A DNA stretch of 64,000 nucleotides, from positions 1 through 64,000 of the forward strand of contig NZ_PVWN01000017.1 in assembly GCF_003003885.1 (NCBI RefSeq). Direction: 5' to 3'. Below are positions 43,606 through 52,805 of the stretch, piece by piece. This stretch comes from Chlorogloea sp. CCALA 695 (GTDB taxonomy: Bacteria; Cyanobacteriota; Cyanobacteriia; Cyanobacteriales; Chroococcidiopsidaceae). The translations under genes were made by a program, and so were the position numbers. The notes below the pieces were generated by a model. It saw only the letters and a program-made list of their open reading frames with translations, searched no databases and had not been told where the DNA came from. Position 1 is the stretch's first letter, and the number at the start of each line of letters is the position of its first letter.

Positions 43606-45165
43606 ATGACTACAGGAATAATCCTGATTGCAGCAATTTTAATTTTGGGAGGTGTAATCGCAACTGTAGGCGATCGCATAGGCACGCGGGTAGGAAAAGC
43701 TAGACTAAGTTTGTTTAAACTCCGTCCGCGCAAAACTGCTGTTTTAGTAACGATTGTCACCGGGAGTGCGATCGCGGCATCAACGTTAGGAATTTTATTT
43801 GCAGCCGACAAAAGTTTGCGAACAGGAGTATTTCAACTAGAGAAAATTCAAGCAGACCTCAAAACTAAGCGTCAACAGGTAGAATCTACAACCAAAGAGC
43901 TAGAAGCTACAAGGATACAAAAAAGCAATGTAGAAAAGGACTTACAACAAGCGAGAATTGAACAAAAAGCCGCAGAGCAAAGGCAATTACAAGCGCAAAG
44001 ACGTTTGCAATCGACAAATAGATCGTTGCAGGCTGTAATTACTAAACAAGGCCAAACTCAAGCTCAATTAAGCCGCACTCAAGCTAAACAAAGCCAAACT
44101 CAAGCTCAATTAAGCCGCAACCAAACCCAACTAAGTCAAATTACAACGAGATTTCTTGATGCTAGAGCCTTACTACAAAGAGTCTCTCAGCAAGCGAAGA
44201 CATTACGCACAGATATTCAAAAACTCCAGATCGAACGCCAGCAAATTAGCAAACAGTTAGCAGAAGTTACAAGCCAAATTAACGATCGCGATAACTCGAT
44301 TGCCAACCTTGACCGAGAAATTGCCAACCGCGATCGCATTCTTGCAGGTAGAGAAACGCGCTTAAAACAACTAGAGGGTCAACGGGAATATCTCGAACAA
44401 GAAGTAGCAAAACTTGAAGGGTATTATCAGGATTATCAAGTTCTGCGTCAGGGAAATGTAGCCTTAGAGAGCGGTAGAGTTTTGGCGGCGGGTGTAGTTC
44501 GCATTGGGCAACCAAAAGCGGCGCGTCAAGCTATCGAACAACTATTGCGCGAGGCTAATCGCGTAGCAATCGAGTTCACGCAGCCCGGTACAAATCCTGA
44601 AGAAAAACTAGCCGTACAGATATCTAAAGCCCAAGTTGAAAAGGTAATTGCCCGAATTGATGATGGGAAAGATTATGTAGTACGAGTTATTTCGGCGGGA
44701 AACTACTTACTAGGGGAAAGAAATGTTCAAGCCGAGATTGATGTAGCTGTAAATACAGTGATTTTTTCTAAAGGTGACGTGTTAGCGGCGATTCCTACTA
44801 ATCCCTCCCCAGGTCAAGAAATCCGCCAGAAGGTAGCACTATTGCTAAGTGCGGCAAAGTTTCGCGCCCGTAGTGCAGGAGTATTAGGCGATGCGATTGA
44901 AATTGGCGATGGTCGCTTAGAGACTTTAGTTAGCTTTATTGAACAAGTAAGACAGTACAATCAGCCTGTGGAAATTAAAGTAATCGCTACCGAAGATATA
45001 TATACGGCTGGCCCTTCACAAGTGCAGTTAGTAGCCGTTAAAGGTGGACAAGTGGTTTTTGGAACGAGAAGGCTAATTGGTAATCAATTAAGAGATGCTC
45101 TTAAGCCAACAGAATCAGCTACTCCTACGGGGAAAGTAGATCGTAAACTAAGAGACAAATCATGA
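43606..45165 (+). CDS. DUF3084 membrane-anchored coiled-coil protein
   Basis: A 519-residue cyanobacterial protein. Two membrane helices at the start (GIILIAAILILGGVIATVG and VLVTIVTGSAIAASTLGILFA) precede a long coiled coil (about 75-300) rich in Q, E and R, with a 14-residue repeat TQAQLSR. A conserved C-terminal domain (about 300-519) has LESGRVLAAGVVRIGQPKAARQAIEQLLREA and PVEIKVIATEDIYTAGPSQ. The function is unknown. The start is set at ATG 43606 (MTTGIILIAA); a GTG further upstream would add seven residues. Its stop overlaps the next gene (ATGA), suggesting co-translation with the YqgF-like nuclease. Confidence 0.9.
   Translation: MTTGIILIAAILILGGVIATVGDRIGTRVGKARLSLFKLRPRKTAVLVTIVTGSAIAASTLGILFAADKSLRTGVFQLEKIQADLKTKRQQVESTTKELEATRIQKSNVEKDLQQARIEQKAAEQRQLQAQRRLQSTNRSLQAVITKQGQTQAQLSRTQAKQSQTQAQLSRNQTQLSQITTRFLDARALLQRVSQQAKTLRTDIQKLQIERQQISKQLAEVTSQINDRDNSIANLDREIANRDRILAGRETRLKQLEGQREYLEQEVAKLEGYYQDYQVLRQGNVALESGRVLAAGVVRIGQPKAARQAIEQLLREANRVAIEFTQPGTNPEEKLAVQISKAQVEKVIARIDDGKDYVVRVISAGNYLLGERNVQAEIDVAVNTVIFSKGDVLAAIPTNPSPGQEIRQKVALLLSAAKFRARSAGVLGDAIEIGDGRLETLVSFIEQVRQYNQPVEIKVIATEDIYTAGPSQVQLVAVKGGQVVFGTRRLIGNQLRDALKPTESATPTGKVDRKLRDKS
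44051..44119 (+). repeat. 42-base direct repeat inside the DUF3084 coiled coil
   Basis: A 27-base sequence beginning GCCAAACTCAAGC occurs at 44051-44077 and again at 44093-44119, 42 bases apart. It encodes a 14-residue period in the coiled coil (QTQAQLSR), so it keeps the heptad frame. Its near identity points to recent duplication or slippage. Confidence 0.85.
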
Positions 45166-45572
45166 TTTTAGGCTTCGATCCCGGTCGAGATAAGTGCGGA
45201 TTGGCAGTGATGGGATCGGACTTACAGTTACACGATCATCAAGTTGTCGTGGCGACTGAGGCGATCGCATCTATCCTATCTCTACTACAAAAGTTCCCCA
45301 TAGCTACATTGGTAATGGGCGATCGCACTACGTCTAAACAATGGCAAAAACAACTTAAAGAAGTATTACCTGCAAGTATCCCAATTTTCACGGTAGACGA
45401 ACACAATAGCACCCTAGAAGCGCGCGATTTATACTGGCAAATGTACCCACCCAAAGGTTTAACAAAGCTTCTTCCCCAAGGCTTAAGAGAACCGCCAAGA
45501 CCGATAGATGACTTAGTTGCCATCTTGTTGATTAAAAGACACTTAAAAGCTACAAATCGGCGCGAATCGTAA
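45162..45572 (+). CDS. YqgF/RuvX-like RNase H-fold nuclease
   Basis: A 136-residue protein of the Holliday-junction-resolvase-like/YqgF superfamily. It begins MILGFDPGRDKCGLAVMG (first catalytic Asp), with VMGDRTTSKQWQKQL in the middle, VDEHNSTLEARDLYW and DDLVAILLIKRHL near the end. YqgF proteins process the 5' end of 16S rRNA; this divergent short form may do the same or something else. Its ATG overlaps the DUF3084 stop by four bases. Its 3' end overlaps the end of the convergent DUF3146 gene by 23 bases. Confidence 0.83.
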   Translation: MILGFDPGRDKCGLAVMGSDLQLHDHQVVVATEAIASILSLLQKFPIATLVMGDRTTSKQWQKQLKEVLPASIPIFTVDEHNSTLEARDLYWQMYPPKGLTKLLPQGLREPPRPIDDLVAILLIKRHLKATNRRES

Positions 45573-45813
45573 AGTCATAATCGCCCCCAGCTTCTAGCTG
45601 ATAGTCTCGTTGTTCTAAAAAACGCCCCAAGGGTTCTTTAATTAAAGCCCGACCAGAAGAAGGTTTTACAGACAATTCCCCTCGGCGAAAACACCATTGA
45701 AACTGCCACTCAAATTCTCCCGCTTTAACATCTCCTTCAAGCAAGCCTTTTTGCCAAGATTGGCGTGTAATCCTGACATAGGCGGTTGTTTCTGGCAAAT
45801 ATTTCCCACTCAC
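45550..45813 (-). CDS. DUF3146-family protein
   Basis: An 87-residue cyanobacterial protein (LPETTAYVRITRQSWQKGLLEGDVKAGEFEWQFQW, then RALIKEPLGRFLEQRDYQLEAGGDY). The family is conserved and uncharacterised, all beta-looking. It overlaps the end of the YqgF-like gene by 23 bases on the opposite strand. No ribosome site or partner is evident. Confidence 0.82.
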   Translation of the reverse strand: MSGKYLPETTAYVRITRQSWQKGLLEGDVKAGEFEWQFQWCFRRGELSVKPSSGRALIKEPLGRFLEQRDYQLEAGGDYDFTIRADL

Positions 45814-46005
45814 GATAAATAATGATGGCGCTGAGGCTAACTAATTTCTTCATTATTACTAGAAGTTGCTGTTTGAGACAAAAGCACAAAGGTAGAATGC
45901 GATCGCACCTATAGACCTATCTTAAGAGCGACTTATTAACTATTTTGCTCTAATAAATCGCTAGGATCGAAAAACAAACCAAAACCTATTTTTAGGAGCT
46001 ACCCC

Positions 46006-47463
46006 TTGCCTGAATCTAACCTTCCTACGCCGGATTCTGCCATTAATACAGATTTAGATGATGTAATTTGGAGTTTTGGCGATATTCAGGCACAGTTAAA
46101 TTACAAACAAGCTCAAACAGCTTTACAAGAATTGATTGATAAGCTTGATTTGACACCCCAAGAGCGTCGCCCCTTAGAAGCAGAAATTGCACAATTAGAG
46201 ACGATGCTAGACAATTTAGAGCGTCAAGTAGTGCAAATTGCCGCCTTTGGCATGGTAGGAAGGGGTAAGTCTTCTTTGCTGAATGCTTTATTGGGGCAAA
46301 AAGTATTTGAAACCGGGGCTTTGCATGGTGTGACTCGTACCGCAGAAAAAGCCGCTTGGAAAATTGACGAGCAACTAATTGGTGATAGTGAATCTCGTAC
46401 AGTTATGGTTACTTTACCAGGGGCTAGTAATTCTCAAGTTGAACTCATCGATACTCCAGGTTTGGATGAAGTAGATGGCGAAACTCGTGCTTTGCTGGCT
46501 AAAGATATTGCTCAAAAAACCGATTTAATTTTGTTTGTCATTGCTGGAGATATGACGAAGGTAGAGCATGAAGCCTTATCGCAATTGCGAAATGCTGGTA
46601 AGCCGATTTTGCTGGTATTCAACAAAATCGATCAGTATCCTCAAGCCGATCGCCTAGCAATTTATCACAAAATCCGCGATGAACGAGTAAAAGAATTACT
46701 TTCACCCGATGAAATTGTTATGGCGGCGAGTTCACCCTTAGTTGCTAAAGCCATTGTGCGTCCTGATGGTAGCCGTTTTGTCCAACGCAGCTTGGGAATA
46801 CCGCAAATTGAGGAGATGAAGCTAAAAATTTTAGAAATACTGCATAAAGAAGGTAAAGCTTTAGTTGCTCTCAATACGATGCTTTACGCTGACGATGTAA
46901 ACGATCGCCTAGTAGTGCGAAAACTAGAAATCCGAGAACTTAGCGCTAATAAGTTAATTTGGCGAGGAGTTATGACTAAATCATTAGCGGTTTCTCTTAA
47001 CCCCGTTACCGTCGTCGATCTCTTTAGTGGCGCAGTTATTGACGTAACTTTAATATTGACTTTATCTAAGTTGTATGGAATTGAGATGACAAAAACCGGG
47101 GCGATCGCGTTGCTACAAAAAATCGCCCTCAGTATGGGCGGAATTAGTGCCAGCGAACTATTAACAAATTTGGGTTTAAGTTCTCTAAAAAGCTTGCTGG
47201 GGTTGTCTACAACTGCTACTGGAGGCATTACTTTAGGCGCTTATATGTCTGTAGCAGTAACGCAAGCAGCGGTAGCTGGGGTTTCTACTTATGGCATTGG
47301 ACAAGTAGCTAAAGTTTATTTAGCCAAGGGCGCATCTTGGGGGACAGAAAGCCCGAAAGCTGTAGTTAGCCGGATTTTAGAATCTTTAGATGAAGCTTCT
47401 ATTATGAATCGCATCAAAGGCGAAATAGCAGCTAAGTTGGGAATTGCTGAAATAAAAGGGTAA
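46006..47463 (+). CDS. Era-like GTPase with DUF697-type C-terminal membrane domain
   Basis: A 485-residue GTPase. Motifs: G1 GMVGRGKSS (about 83-91), the switch Thr in GVTRTAEK, G3 DTPGLDE, G4 NKID and G5 AASSP. The C-terminal half has hydrophobic segments (VTVVDLFSGAVIDVTLILTLS, MGGISASELLTNLG, GGITLGAYMSVAVTQAAVAGVS) resembling DUF697/YcjF-type proteins. It is probably attached to a membrane. The start is TTG at 46006, supported by an AGGAG eight bases upstream and no nearby in-frame ATG. Function unknown. Confidence 0.86.
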   Translation: MPESNLPTPDSAINTDLDDVIWSFGDIQAQLNYKQAQTALQELIDKLDLTPQERRPLEAEIAQLETMLDNLERQVVQIAAFGMVGRGKSSLLNALLGQKVFETGALHGVTRTAEKAAWKIDEQLIGDSESRTVMVTLPGASNSQVELIDTPGLDEVDGETRALLAKDIAQKTDLILFVIAGDMTKVEHEALSQLRNAGKPILLVFNKIDQYPQADRLAIYHKIRDERVKELLSPDEIVMAASSPLVAKAIVRPDGSRFVQRSLGIPQIEEMKLKILEILHKEGKALVALNTMLYADDVNDRLVVRKLEIRELSANKLIWRGVMTKSLAVSLNPVTVVDLFSGAVIDVTLILTLSKLYGIEMTKTGAIALLQKIALSMGGISASELLTNLGLSSLKSLLGLSTTATGGITLGAYMSVAVTQAAVAGVSTYGIGQVAKVYLAKGASWGTESPKAVVSRILESLDEASIMNRIKGEIAAKLGIAEIKG

Positions 47464-47480
47464 AAGTTGCCACAGTTGGA

Positions 47481-47590
47481 GATCCCCCCTAACCCACGTC
47501 AACAAAGCGGTCAGGTTAAGCTACACCGCTTTTTGACTCCCCTTAAAAAAGGGGGGAAATATGGATATTTTTTAAAAAAAGGGGGATTTC
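47481..47590. repeat. GATCCCCC/CCCTTAAAAAGGGGG-type dispersed repeat remnant
   Basis: The stretch contains GATCCCCCCTAACCC, ACTCCCCTTAAAAAAGGGGGG and AAAAAAAGGGGGATTT. Such C/G-run palindromes occur as dispersed repeats in many cyanobacteria. A similar fragment, AAATCCCCCTTAG, occurs at 22931. This copy is degenerate. Confidence 0.5.
47504..47534 (+). terminator. Terminator-like hairpin after the GTPase gene
   Basis: Arms AAAGCGGT and ACCGCTTT flank a 13-base loop and are followed by Ts (47530-47534). It lies 41 bases after the GTPase stop. Confidence 0.55.
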
Positions 47591-47609
47591 ATTGTTTGCA
47601 ACTAATATT

Positions 47610-49352
47610 TTAGGTTCGTGGTGGTTGGTTGCGTTGTTGCTTGAAGGAGTCTAATAACTCCTTAGTTTGCTCTTTGGCAATATCGCGCCCACCTAAACCA
47701 AAAGCCAGCGCCAGTGCCACTGCTAAAGCACCAAGTAGCAAACCAAAGGCAAGATTAACAATATCGCTGGCAATCCCGATTTGATTTAGTGCTAAAGCTG
47801 ATACAAAAGCAATAATGGCAATTCGGGCAACTTGAGCTAGTATTTGAGCTTGGCGATCGCCAGAGCTTGTAATAATGTTGAACACCAAATTCGCCAAAAA
47901 TAAACCAACGCCAAATACTACCAATCCTGAAAGTATTTTCCCTAGGATCAACACTAATCCGCCTACTAAAGCTGTTAATGCGGGAATATTTAAAATATTC
48001 ACGGCTGCAAGCGTCGCAAATAGCATAATACCTACTAAGGTAATAATGCCTACAAGCTCTGATGGTGTTCTAGTTGCCAACTGCTGGGCTGCGTTAGTAG
48101 AATCTGGCTGAAGAACGGTTTGAGATCCTGTTGTTGGTGGTGGGATTACAATTGGAGGTGATACAGTCCTTTGCCTAGTAGGTGATGGCAAGCCTAGCGC
48201 TGAGAAAATGCTATTGAATCCTAGGCTAGTAAGGATGCTTGTAACTAAGTCTGATAAGAAATGCCCGATAAAGTAAGCAACAATCAAAATCAATGCGGCG
48301 GTAAAAATTCCTGGTAAAGCATTGAGGATTTGTTGCAACATTGCAATCGCGGGAACAGAAATCGCATCAATTTGTAAAGCATTGAGCGCTGCGATCGCTA
48401 CTGGAATCAAAATTAACACATAAATAATTGTGCCAATAATTCCTGACAGGGTTTGTCCTCCTGCCGTCCGCCGCAAGCCAAATCTTTCTCCAGCACCATC
48501 GATTCCAGTAGTAGCAAGTAAGTTTGTAACAATCCGGCGTACTACTTGCGCCAATAACCAACCTACACCCGCAATTAGCACCGCAGCTAAAATATTGGGC
48601 AAAATTGATAAAATTTCACCAACTAGGTTTTGCACAGGCTGTAATGCTTGCTGCAAACCTAAAGTATCCAAAATTGGAATCAGAAATAGTAAAAAGATGA
48701 ACCAGTATAGGGCATTGCCAATCGTATCGCTAAGAGATAACTGATTTGGCTGCGGAGTTGTCCCCGCAGGTTGTTGATTTACGCGCTCATCTAATCTTGC
48801 TGCCTGCAATCCCCGTGTAGTTATCAGCTTAACTACTGTTGCTACTAACCAAGCAACACCTAGAAATATTAACGCCCCTAATAATTTTGGTAAAAATCCG
48901 GTTACTTGATTAAGGAAATTACCAAGAGGTCTTGAGACTACTTCTAGCTGTAGTGTTTGTAAAACTGCTACTACTGTAAATAGGATAACAATCCAAAAAA
49001 CAATACTGCCAATTAATTCTTCGACTTTGGGCAAATCACCGCGATCGCTACGACCCATTACACTAGCGGCAATGCGATTATCAATGCTAGTACGATTAAG
49101 AAGTCCCTTAATTATTGCTTTCGCAACAAAGGCAACAATTAAGCCAATTAGCAAAATTGCTACGGCTGCAAGCAAGTTAGGAATAAAAGCTATTAGCTGT
49201 TGAAGAATATTTTGGGCGTAATTAACACTATTTTCTACTGCTTCCCTTGGTTGCGTTACATCTATTCCTGGCGTTTGCGCTAACAATTGCTGAGTCTTTA
49301 TTGATACATTTATACCCATAATAGGTATGATTTCCGCCAAATTTATATTCAT
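47610..49352 (-). CDS. Mechanosensitive-channel-like membrane protein with repeated TM helices
   Basis: A 580-residue integral membrane protein. About ten to twelve hydrophobic helices appear, several in a repeated pattern: FIPNLLAAVAILLIGLIVAFVAKAII, FLPKLLGALIFLGVAWLVATVV, ILPNILAAVLIAGVGWLLAQVV, ALPGIFTAALILIVAYFIGHFL and a later copy (NILNIPALTALVGGLVLILGKIL). These repeat the 'conserved TM helix' motif found in MscS-related proteins. The final pore helix FGLLLGALAVALALAFGLGGRD is like MscS TM3. There is no clear cytoplasmic MscS beta domain, so function is by analogy. Confidence 0.82.
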   Translation of the reverse strand: MNINLAEIIPIMGINVSIKTQQLLAQTPGIDVTQPREAVENSVNYAQNILQQLIAFIPNLLAAVAILLIGLIVAFVAKAIIKGLLNRTSIDNRIAASVMGRSDRGDLPKVEELIGSIVFWIVILFTVVAVLQTLQLEVVSRPLGNFLNQVTGFLPKLLGALIFLGVAWLVATVVKLITTRGLQAARLDERVNQQPAGTTPQPNQLSLSDTIGNALYWFIFLLFLIPILDTLGLQQALQPVQNLVGEILSILPNILAAVLIAGVGWLLAQVVRRIVTNLLATTGIDGAGERFGLRRTAGGQTLSGIIGTIIYVLILIPVAIAALNALQIDAISVPAIAMLQQILNALPGIFTAALILIVAYFIGHFLSDLVTSILTSLGFNSIFSALGLPSPTRQRTVSPPIVIPPPTTGSQTVLQPDSTNAAQQLATRTPSELVGIITLVGIMLFATLAAVNILNIPALTALVGGLVLILGKILSGLVVFGVGLFLANLVFNIITSSGDRQAQILAQVARIAIIAFVSALALNQIGIASDIVNLAFGLLLGALAVALALAFGLGGRDIAKEQTKELLDSFKQQRNQPPRT

Positions 49353-49612
49353 GAGTTTTTTAAGTTAAGATTGCACACCACTAGAAAAAATACTTTCATT
49401 GTTTTTACAAATAACTCCTGACGTTGACCAGTAATACAGCACAATATCTCTCTATACAGAGTTATAATGGAAAAGATGATTACACATCTATCTTTGTAGA
49501 TAATTACAGTCAAAAACTAAGTCATTTAATAATTTTTGGTAATTGGGAATACTTAGTAGAAAACCTTTCTAACATTTATTACTAAAAATCTAAGTAATTT
49601 TATTAAGCGGCT

Positions 49613-50056
49613 ATGTCATCTCAGCAATTTGTTCAATCAATAGAAATTAATGCAAGTCCCCAGGTAGTTGAGGATTGTATAAGAAGTCGAATACTAATGC
49701 ACAAATGGTTAAATCCAGTATTAAAATGCGAACCTGTGGGCGAATGGAGTACCGAAGTAGGCAGTCGCAGCAAGTTTATAATTAAGATTCCCATAATTAA
49801 ACCAACTCTCGAAGCGGTAGTTAAAGAACAAAAACCTGGCTTAATTGTGTGGGAATTTACAGGGTTTTTTCAAGGGAGCGATTTTTGGGAATACAAACCA
49901 ACAGCACAAGGGACGCTGTTAGTCAATACTTTTAAGTTTGAAATTCCTAACCCTATGATTCGCTGGGGTTTTAATGTATTTGCGGCTTCTTTAACAAAAA
50001 TGGATATGCAAAGTCAATTGCAACGGCTTAAACGTGTCGCCGAAACCAGAGTTTAG
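49613..50056 (+). CDS. SRPBCC (polyketide cyclase/START-like) family protein
   Basis: A 147-residue protein with the helix-grip fold: FVQSIEINASPQVVEDCIRSRILMHKWLNP, then IIKPTLEAVVKEQKPGLIVWEF and GSDFWEYKPTAQGTLLVNTFKFEI. It would bind hydrophobic ligands or lipids; none can be named. It converges with the Pnkp gene, overlapping it by four bases at the 3' end, and has its own upstream region of about 260 bases. Confidence 0.84.
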   Translation: MSSQQFVQSIEINASPQVVEDCIRSRILMHKWLNPVLKCEPVGEWSTEVGSRSKFIIKIPIIKPTLEAVVKEQKPGLIVWEFTGFFQGSDFWEYKPTAQGTLLVNTFKFEIPNPMIRWGFNVFAASLTKMDMQSQLQRLKRVAETRV

Positions 50057-52599
50057 AGACGCGGATCTACAGGTTCGCTTTCTAATGCCAACACTCCAAA
50101 AACGCATTCATGGACGCGGCGCAAAGGTTCTTTTCTTGTAAAACGTTCTAGGGATTCCATCCCTAGCGCAAACTCTCGCAGTGCTAAAGAGCGCTTTCTA
50201 GATAAACCACGCGATCGCAATCTTTCCAAATTCTCTGGTAATGTGTATTCCGCACCGTAGATAATCCGCAAGTATTCCTTACCTCTACATTTAACGGCAG
50301 GTTGTGCCAAACCGCGATCGCCTTTAAAAACAAAATCCAACGGTTTAACAACAATTCCCTCTCCACCAATGCTAGTAAGTTCTTCCCACCAAGCAACCCC
50401 AGTAGCAGTGTCATTAACATCTACTAGTTTATAAGCCGTTGCTAGTAATAATTCTGGTTCGGCTTTACATAGTTGCGCCAGAGTTTCCATGTGCCAAACA
50501 TGAGTTTTATTGTTATGAACTTCTCCTTCTGTTGCCAAAATGTGAAATGGTGCAAGTTTCAAGTCAGCTAACGATTCAACTTGCCAACAATAACGCCGAT
50601 AAGCCTCGACATACTGCGCCGCCATCTCTGCACGGTTTTGATAATGAGTTAAAAATGTCTCCACTCCATTTATGCGTTTAGCTGCCATTTCTAGGGCTGA
50701 AACCGCCTGATTAAGCGAAGAGTTGGCTGCTGCTCCTACCGCCGCGTATTGACGCTGCAACAGTTCTTGAGCCTTGGCTGACCAAGGCATCAATTCGCAG
50801 TCCAAAGCTACCCAACTTGTATTGAATTGTTCCCAAAAACCAGATACTTCTAAAGCATTTTGCACCTTTGCTAGCATTTGGCTTTCAAGTTCAGCATCGC
50901 TAAAAAAGCGCCTTCCGGTGCGGGTGTAGCAAATTCCTATACCTTCATCGATTACCCCAAAACGGTCTCTTGCGGCTTCCTCATCGCGGCAAATAATTAC
51001 TACCGCACGAGAACCCATATGTTTTTCTTCGCAAATAACTTGAGAAACACCTTGGTTTTGGTAATAGGTAAATGCTTGAGATGGATGTTCAAGTAACCCT
51101 TGCTGCTTGGAGGTTTCACAGGGTGACATTGTAGGGGGAAGATAGATTAGCCATTTGGGATTAGCCGCAAAACGACTCATAACTTCAATTGCTGCGATCG
51201 CATTTTCTGCCCTAATACTAATTCTGCCATGAGTGCGAGTCTCAATAACTCGCTTACCCAACACATCGTCTATATCTAAAACATCGTCTAACTGCTGTTG
51301 AGTAGTTAGCGATATTTCTTCTGTAGGTAAAAATGGCTTAGTTGATTCGCAATAAACCTGTTGTGCTGCAACCGATACTAACTCTTTTTCTGGGTAACGT
51401 AAGGCAGTTAATTTGCCCCCATAGACACAACCTGTATCAATATCAATCGTACCGTTAAGCCATTGCGCCTCTATTACTGGAGTATGCCCATAAACAACGA
51501 TCGCTTTTCCTCTATATTCTGCTGCCCAATCGTAGCGTACAGGTAGCCCAAAATCATCTGTTTCCCCGGTAGTTTCGCCATACAATGCAAAATCTCGTAC
51601 TCTACCCGAACCCCGTCCTTGCAAGGCTTCTTTCATCCCTGCATGAGCTACAACTAAATTACCATCATCTAAAACGTAGTGACTAATTAAAGAATCAAGA
51701 AATTTAACTGTTTCTTGAGAAAAGAGTTCGCGCTTATCATCGGGTAAAGCATCGATTTCGGCAAGAGTTTTATCTAAACCGTGCGTAATTTTGACATTTT
51801 TGCCTTGCAATTTCCTCATCAATTTCATGTCATGATTGCCGGGAACGCATAAAGCCGTACCTGCTACAACCATATTTTGCACTAGCGCCAAAGTATCCAA
51901 AATCCGGTTTCCTCTATCTACCAAATCGCCCAAAAATAGCGCTTTTCTACCTTGAGGATGAAAATAATTTTGTTCGGGGGATATTTCGTAGCCTAGCTTT
52001 TGTAATAGTGCTTCTAATTCGTCACAACAGCCGTGAATATCCCCAATAATATCAAAGGGGCCATGTTCGGTTTTGCGGTTATTCCACAATGGTTGACGAT
52101 AAATGCTAACTTCTTCAATATCTTCAACAGAGTTGAGAATATAGGAATAGCGGAAACCTTCACGTTTGAGGTGTTTCAAGCTTTGGCGCATCGATTCTCG
52201 TTGTCTTCGCACCACATGAACGCCAAAATTACGGTTCGGGCGCTGCTGGTTGCGATCGTGACATAATTGTTCTGGTAAATTGAGTGCGATCGCAACTGGC
52301 AAACAATGATACTCTTTCGCTAGTTCTAGTAAGTGTTTTCGGTCTTCTTTTTGCACATTAGTTGCATCAATTACCGTCAACTTTCCAGCCGCTAATCTTT
52401 TAGCAGCGATGTAGTGGACAACAGCAAAAGCATCTTTACTAACAGCTTGATTGTTTTCATCATCGCAAATCAATCCTCGGCAAAAGTCCGACGATATAAC
52501 TTCTGTTGATTTGAAATGCTTTTTAGCAAAGCTAGACTTTCCAGCACCAGAAGCACCCATGAGGACAACTAAAGATAGTTCGGGTATAGTAATTTTCAT
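50053..52599 (-). CDS. pnkp: Polynucleotide kinase-phosphatase-ligase Pnkp (RNA repair)
   Basis: An 848-residue three-part RNA end-healing and sealing enzyme. The kinase comes first (P-loop GASGAGKS 15-22, with K21, S22, D38 and R41 in expected places). A calcineurin-type 2',3'-phosphatase follows (D187 and H189 in GDIHGC, D225 in GDLVDRG, GNHD about 254-257, later GHTP). Last is a nucleotidyltransferase/ligase domain from about 450 with the adenylation Lys526 in EEKHMGSRAV. Alone, this enzyme can only adenylate; sealing requires partner Hen1, which is encoded 199 bases upstream on the same strand. It repairs tRNA or other RNA cut by ribotoxins and makes the junction proof against a second cut. 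Confidence 0.94.
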   Translation of the reverse strand: MKITIPELSLVVLMGASGAGKSSFAKKHFKSTEVISSDFCRGLICDDENNQAVSKDAFAVVHYIAAKRLAAGKLTVIDATNVQKEDRKHLLELAKEYHCLPVAIALNLPEQLCHDRNQQRPNRNFGVHVVRRQRESMRQSLKHLKREGFRYSYILNSVEDIEEVSIYRQPLWNNRKTEHGPFDIIGDIHGCCDELEALLQKLGYEISPEQNYFHPQGRKALFLGDLVDRGNRILDTLALVQNMVVAGTALCVPGNHDMKLMRKLQGKNVKITHGLDKTLAEIDALPDDKRELFSQETVKFLDSLISHYVLDDGNLVVAHAGMKEALQGRGSGRVRDFALYGETTGETDDFGLPVRYDWAAEYRGKAIVVYGHTPVIEAQWLNGTIDIDTGCVYGGKLTALRYPEKELVSVAAQQVYCESTKPFLPTEEISLTTQQQLDDVLDIDDVLGKRVIETRTHGRISIRAENAIAAIEVMSRFAANPKWLIYLPPTMSPCETSKQQGLLEHPSQAFTYYQNQGVSQVICEEKHMGSRAVVIICRDEEAARDRFGVIDEGIGICYTRTGRRFFSDAELESQMLAKVQNALEVSGFWEQFNTSWVALDCELMPWSAKAQELLQRQYAAVGAAANSSLNQAVSALEMAAKRINGVETFLTHYQNRAEMAAQYVEAYRRYCWQVESLADLKLAPFHILATEGEVHNNKTHVWHMETLAQLCKAEPELLLATAYKLVDVNDTATGVAWWEELTSIGGEGIVVKPLDFVFKGDRGLAQPAVKCRGKEYLRIIYGAEYTLPENLERLRSRGLSRKRSLALREFALGMESLERFTRKEPLRRVHECVFGVLALESEPVDPRL

Positions 52600-52649
52600 G
52601 TATTGTTATTTAAAATTTGTAATTATTATTCTTTAAATAAACTGCAATC

Positions 52650-52805
52650 TTATTCCAATGAGTAATTATTTAACTTATCCTTACAACTAGGTATTTCTGG
52701 TAAGTTTCTACTAGGACTAGCTTCTCTTAATTCATTACATAAACACTCGTATTCTTGCTGATTAAATATTATGTCGATGTTTAGTAATACTGCTTTTTCT
52801 AGTTT
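52650..52805 (-). pseudogene. Short open frame between pnkp and hen1, no start codon (possible relic)
   Basis: The minus-strand frame 52805-52650 is open for 51 codons and looks protein-like (LEKAVLLNIDIIFNQQ, then YECLCNELREASPSRN), ending NNYSLE before TAA. It overlaps the hen1 stop in a shifted frame and has no ATG, GTG or useful TTG. It may be a decayed gene, or a former extension of Hen1 separated by a frameshift. Confidence 0.35.
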
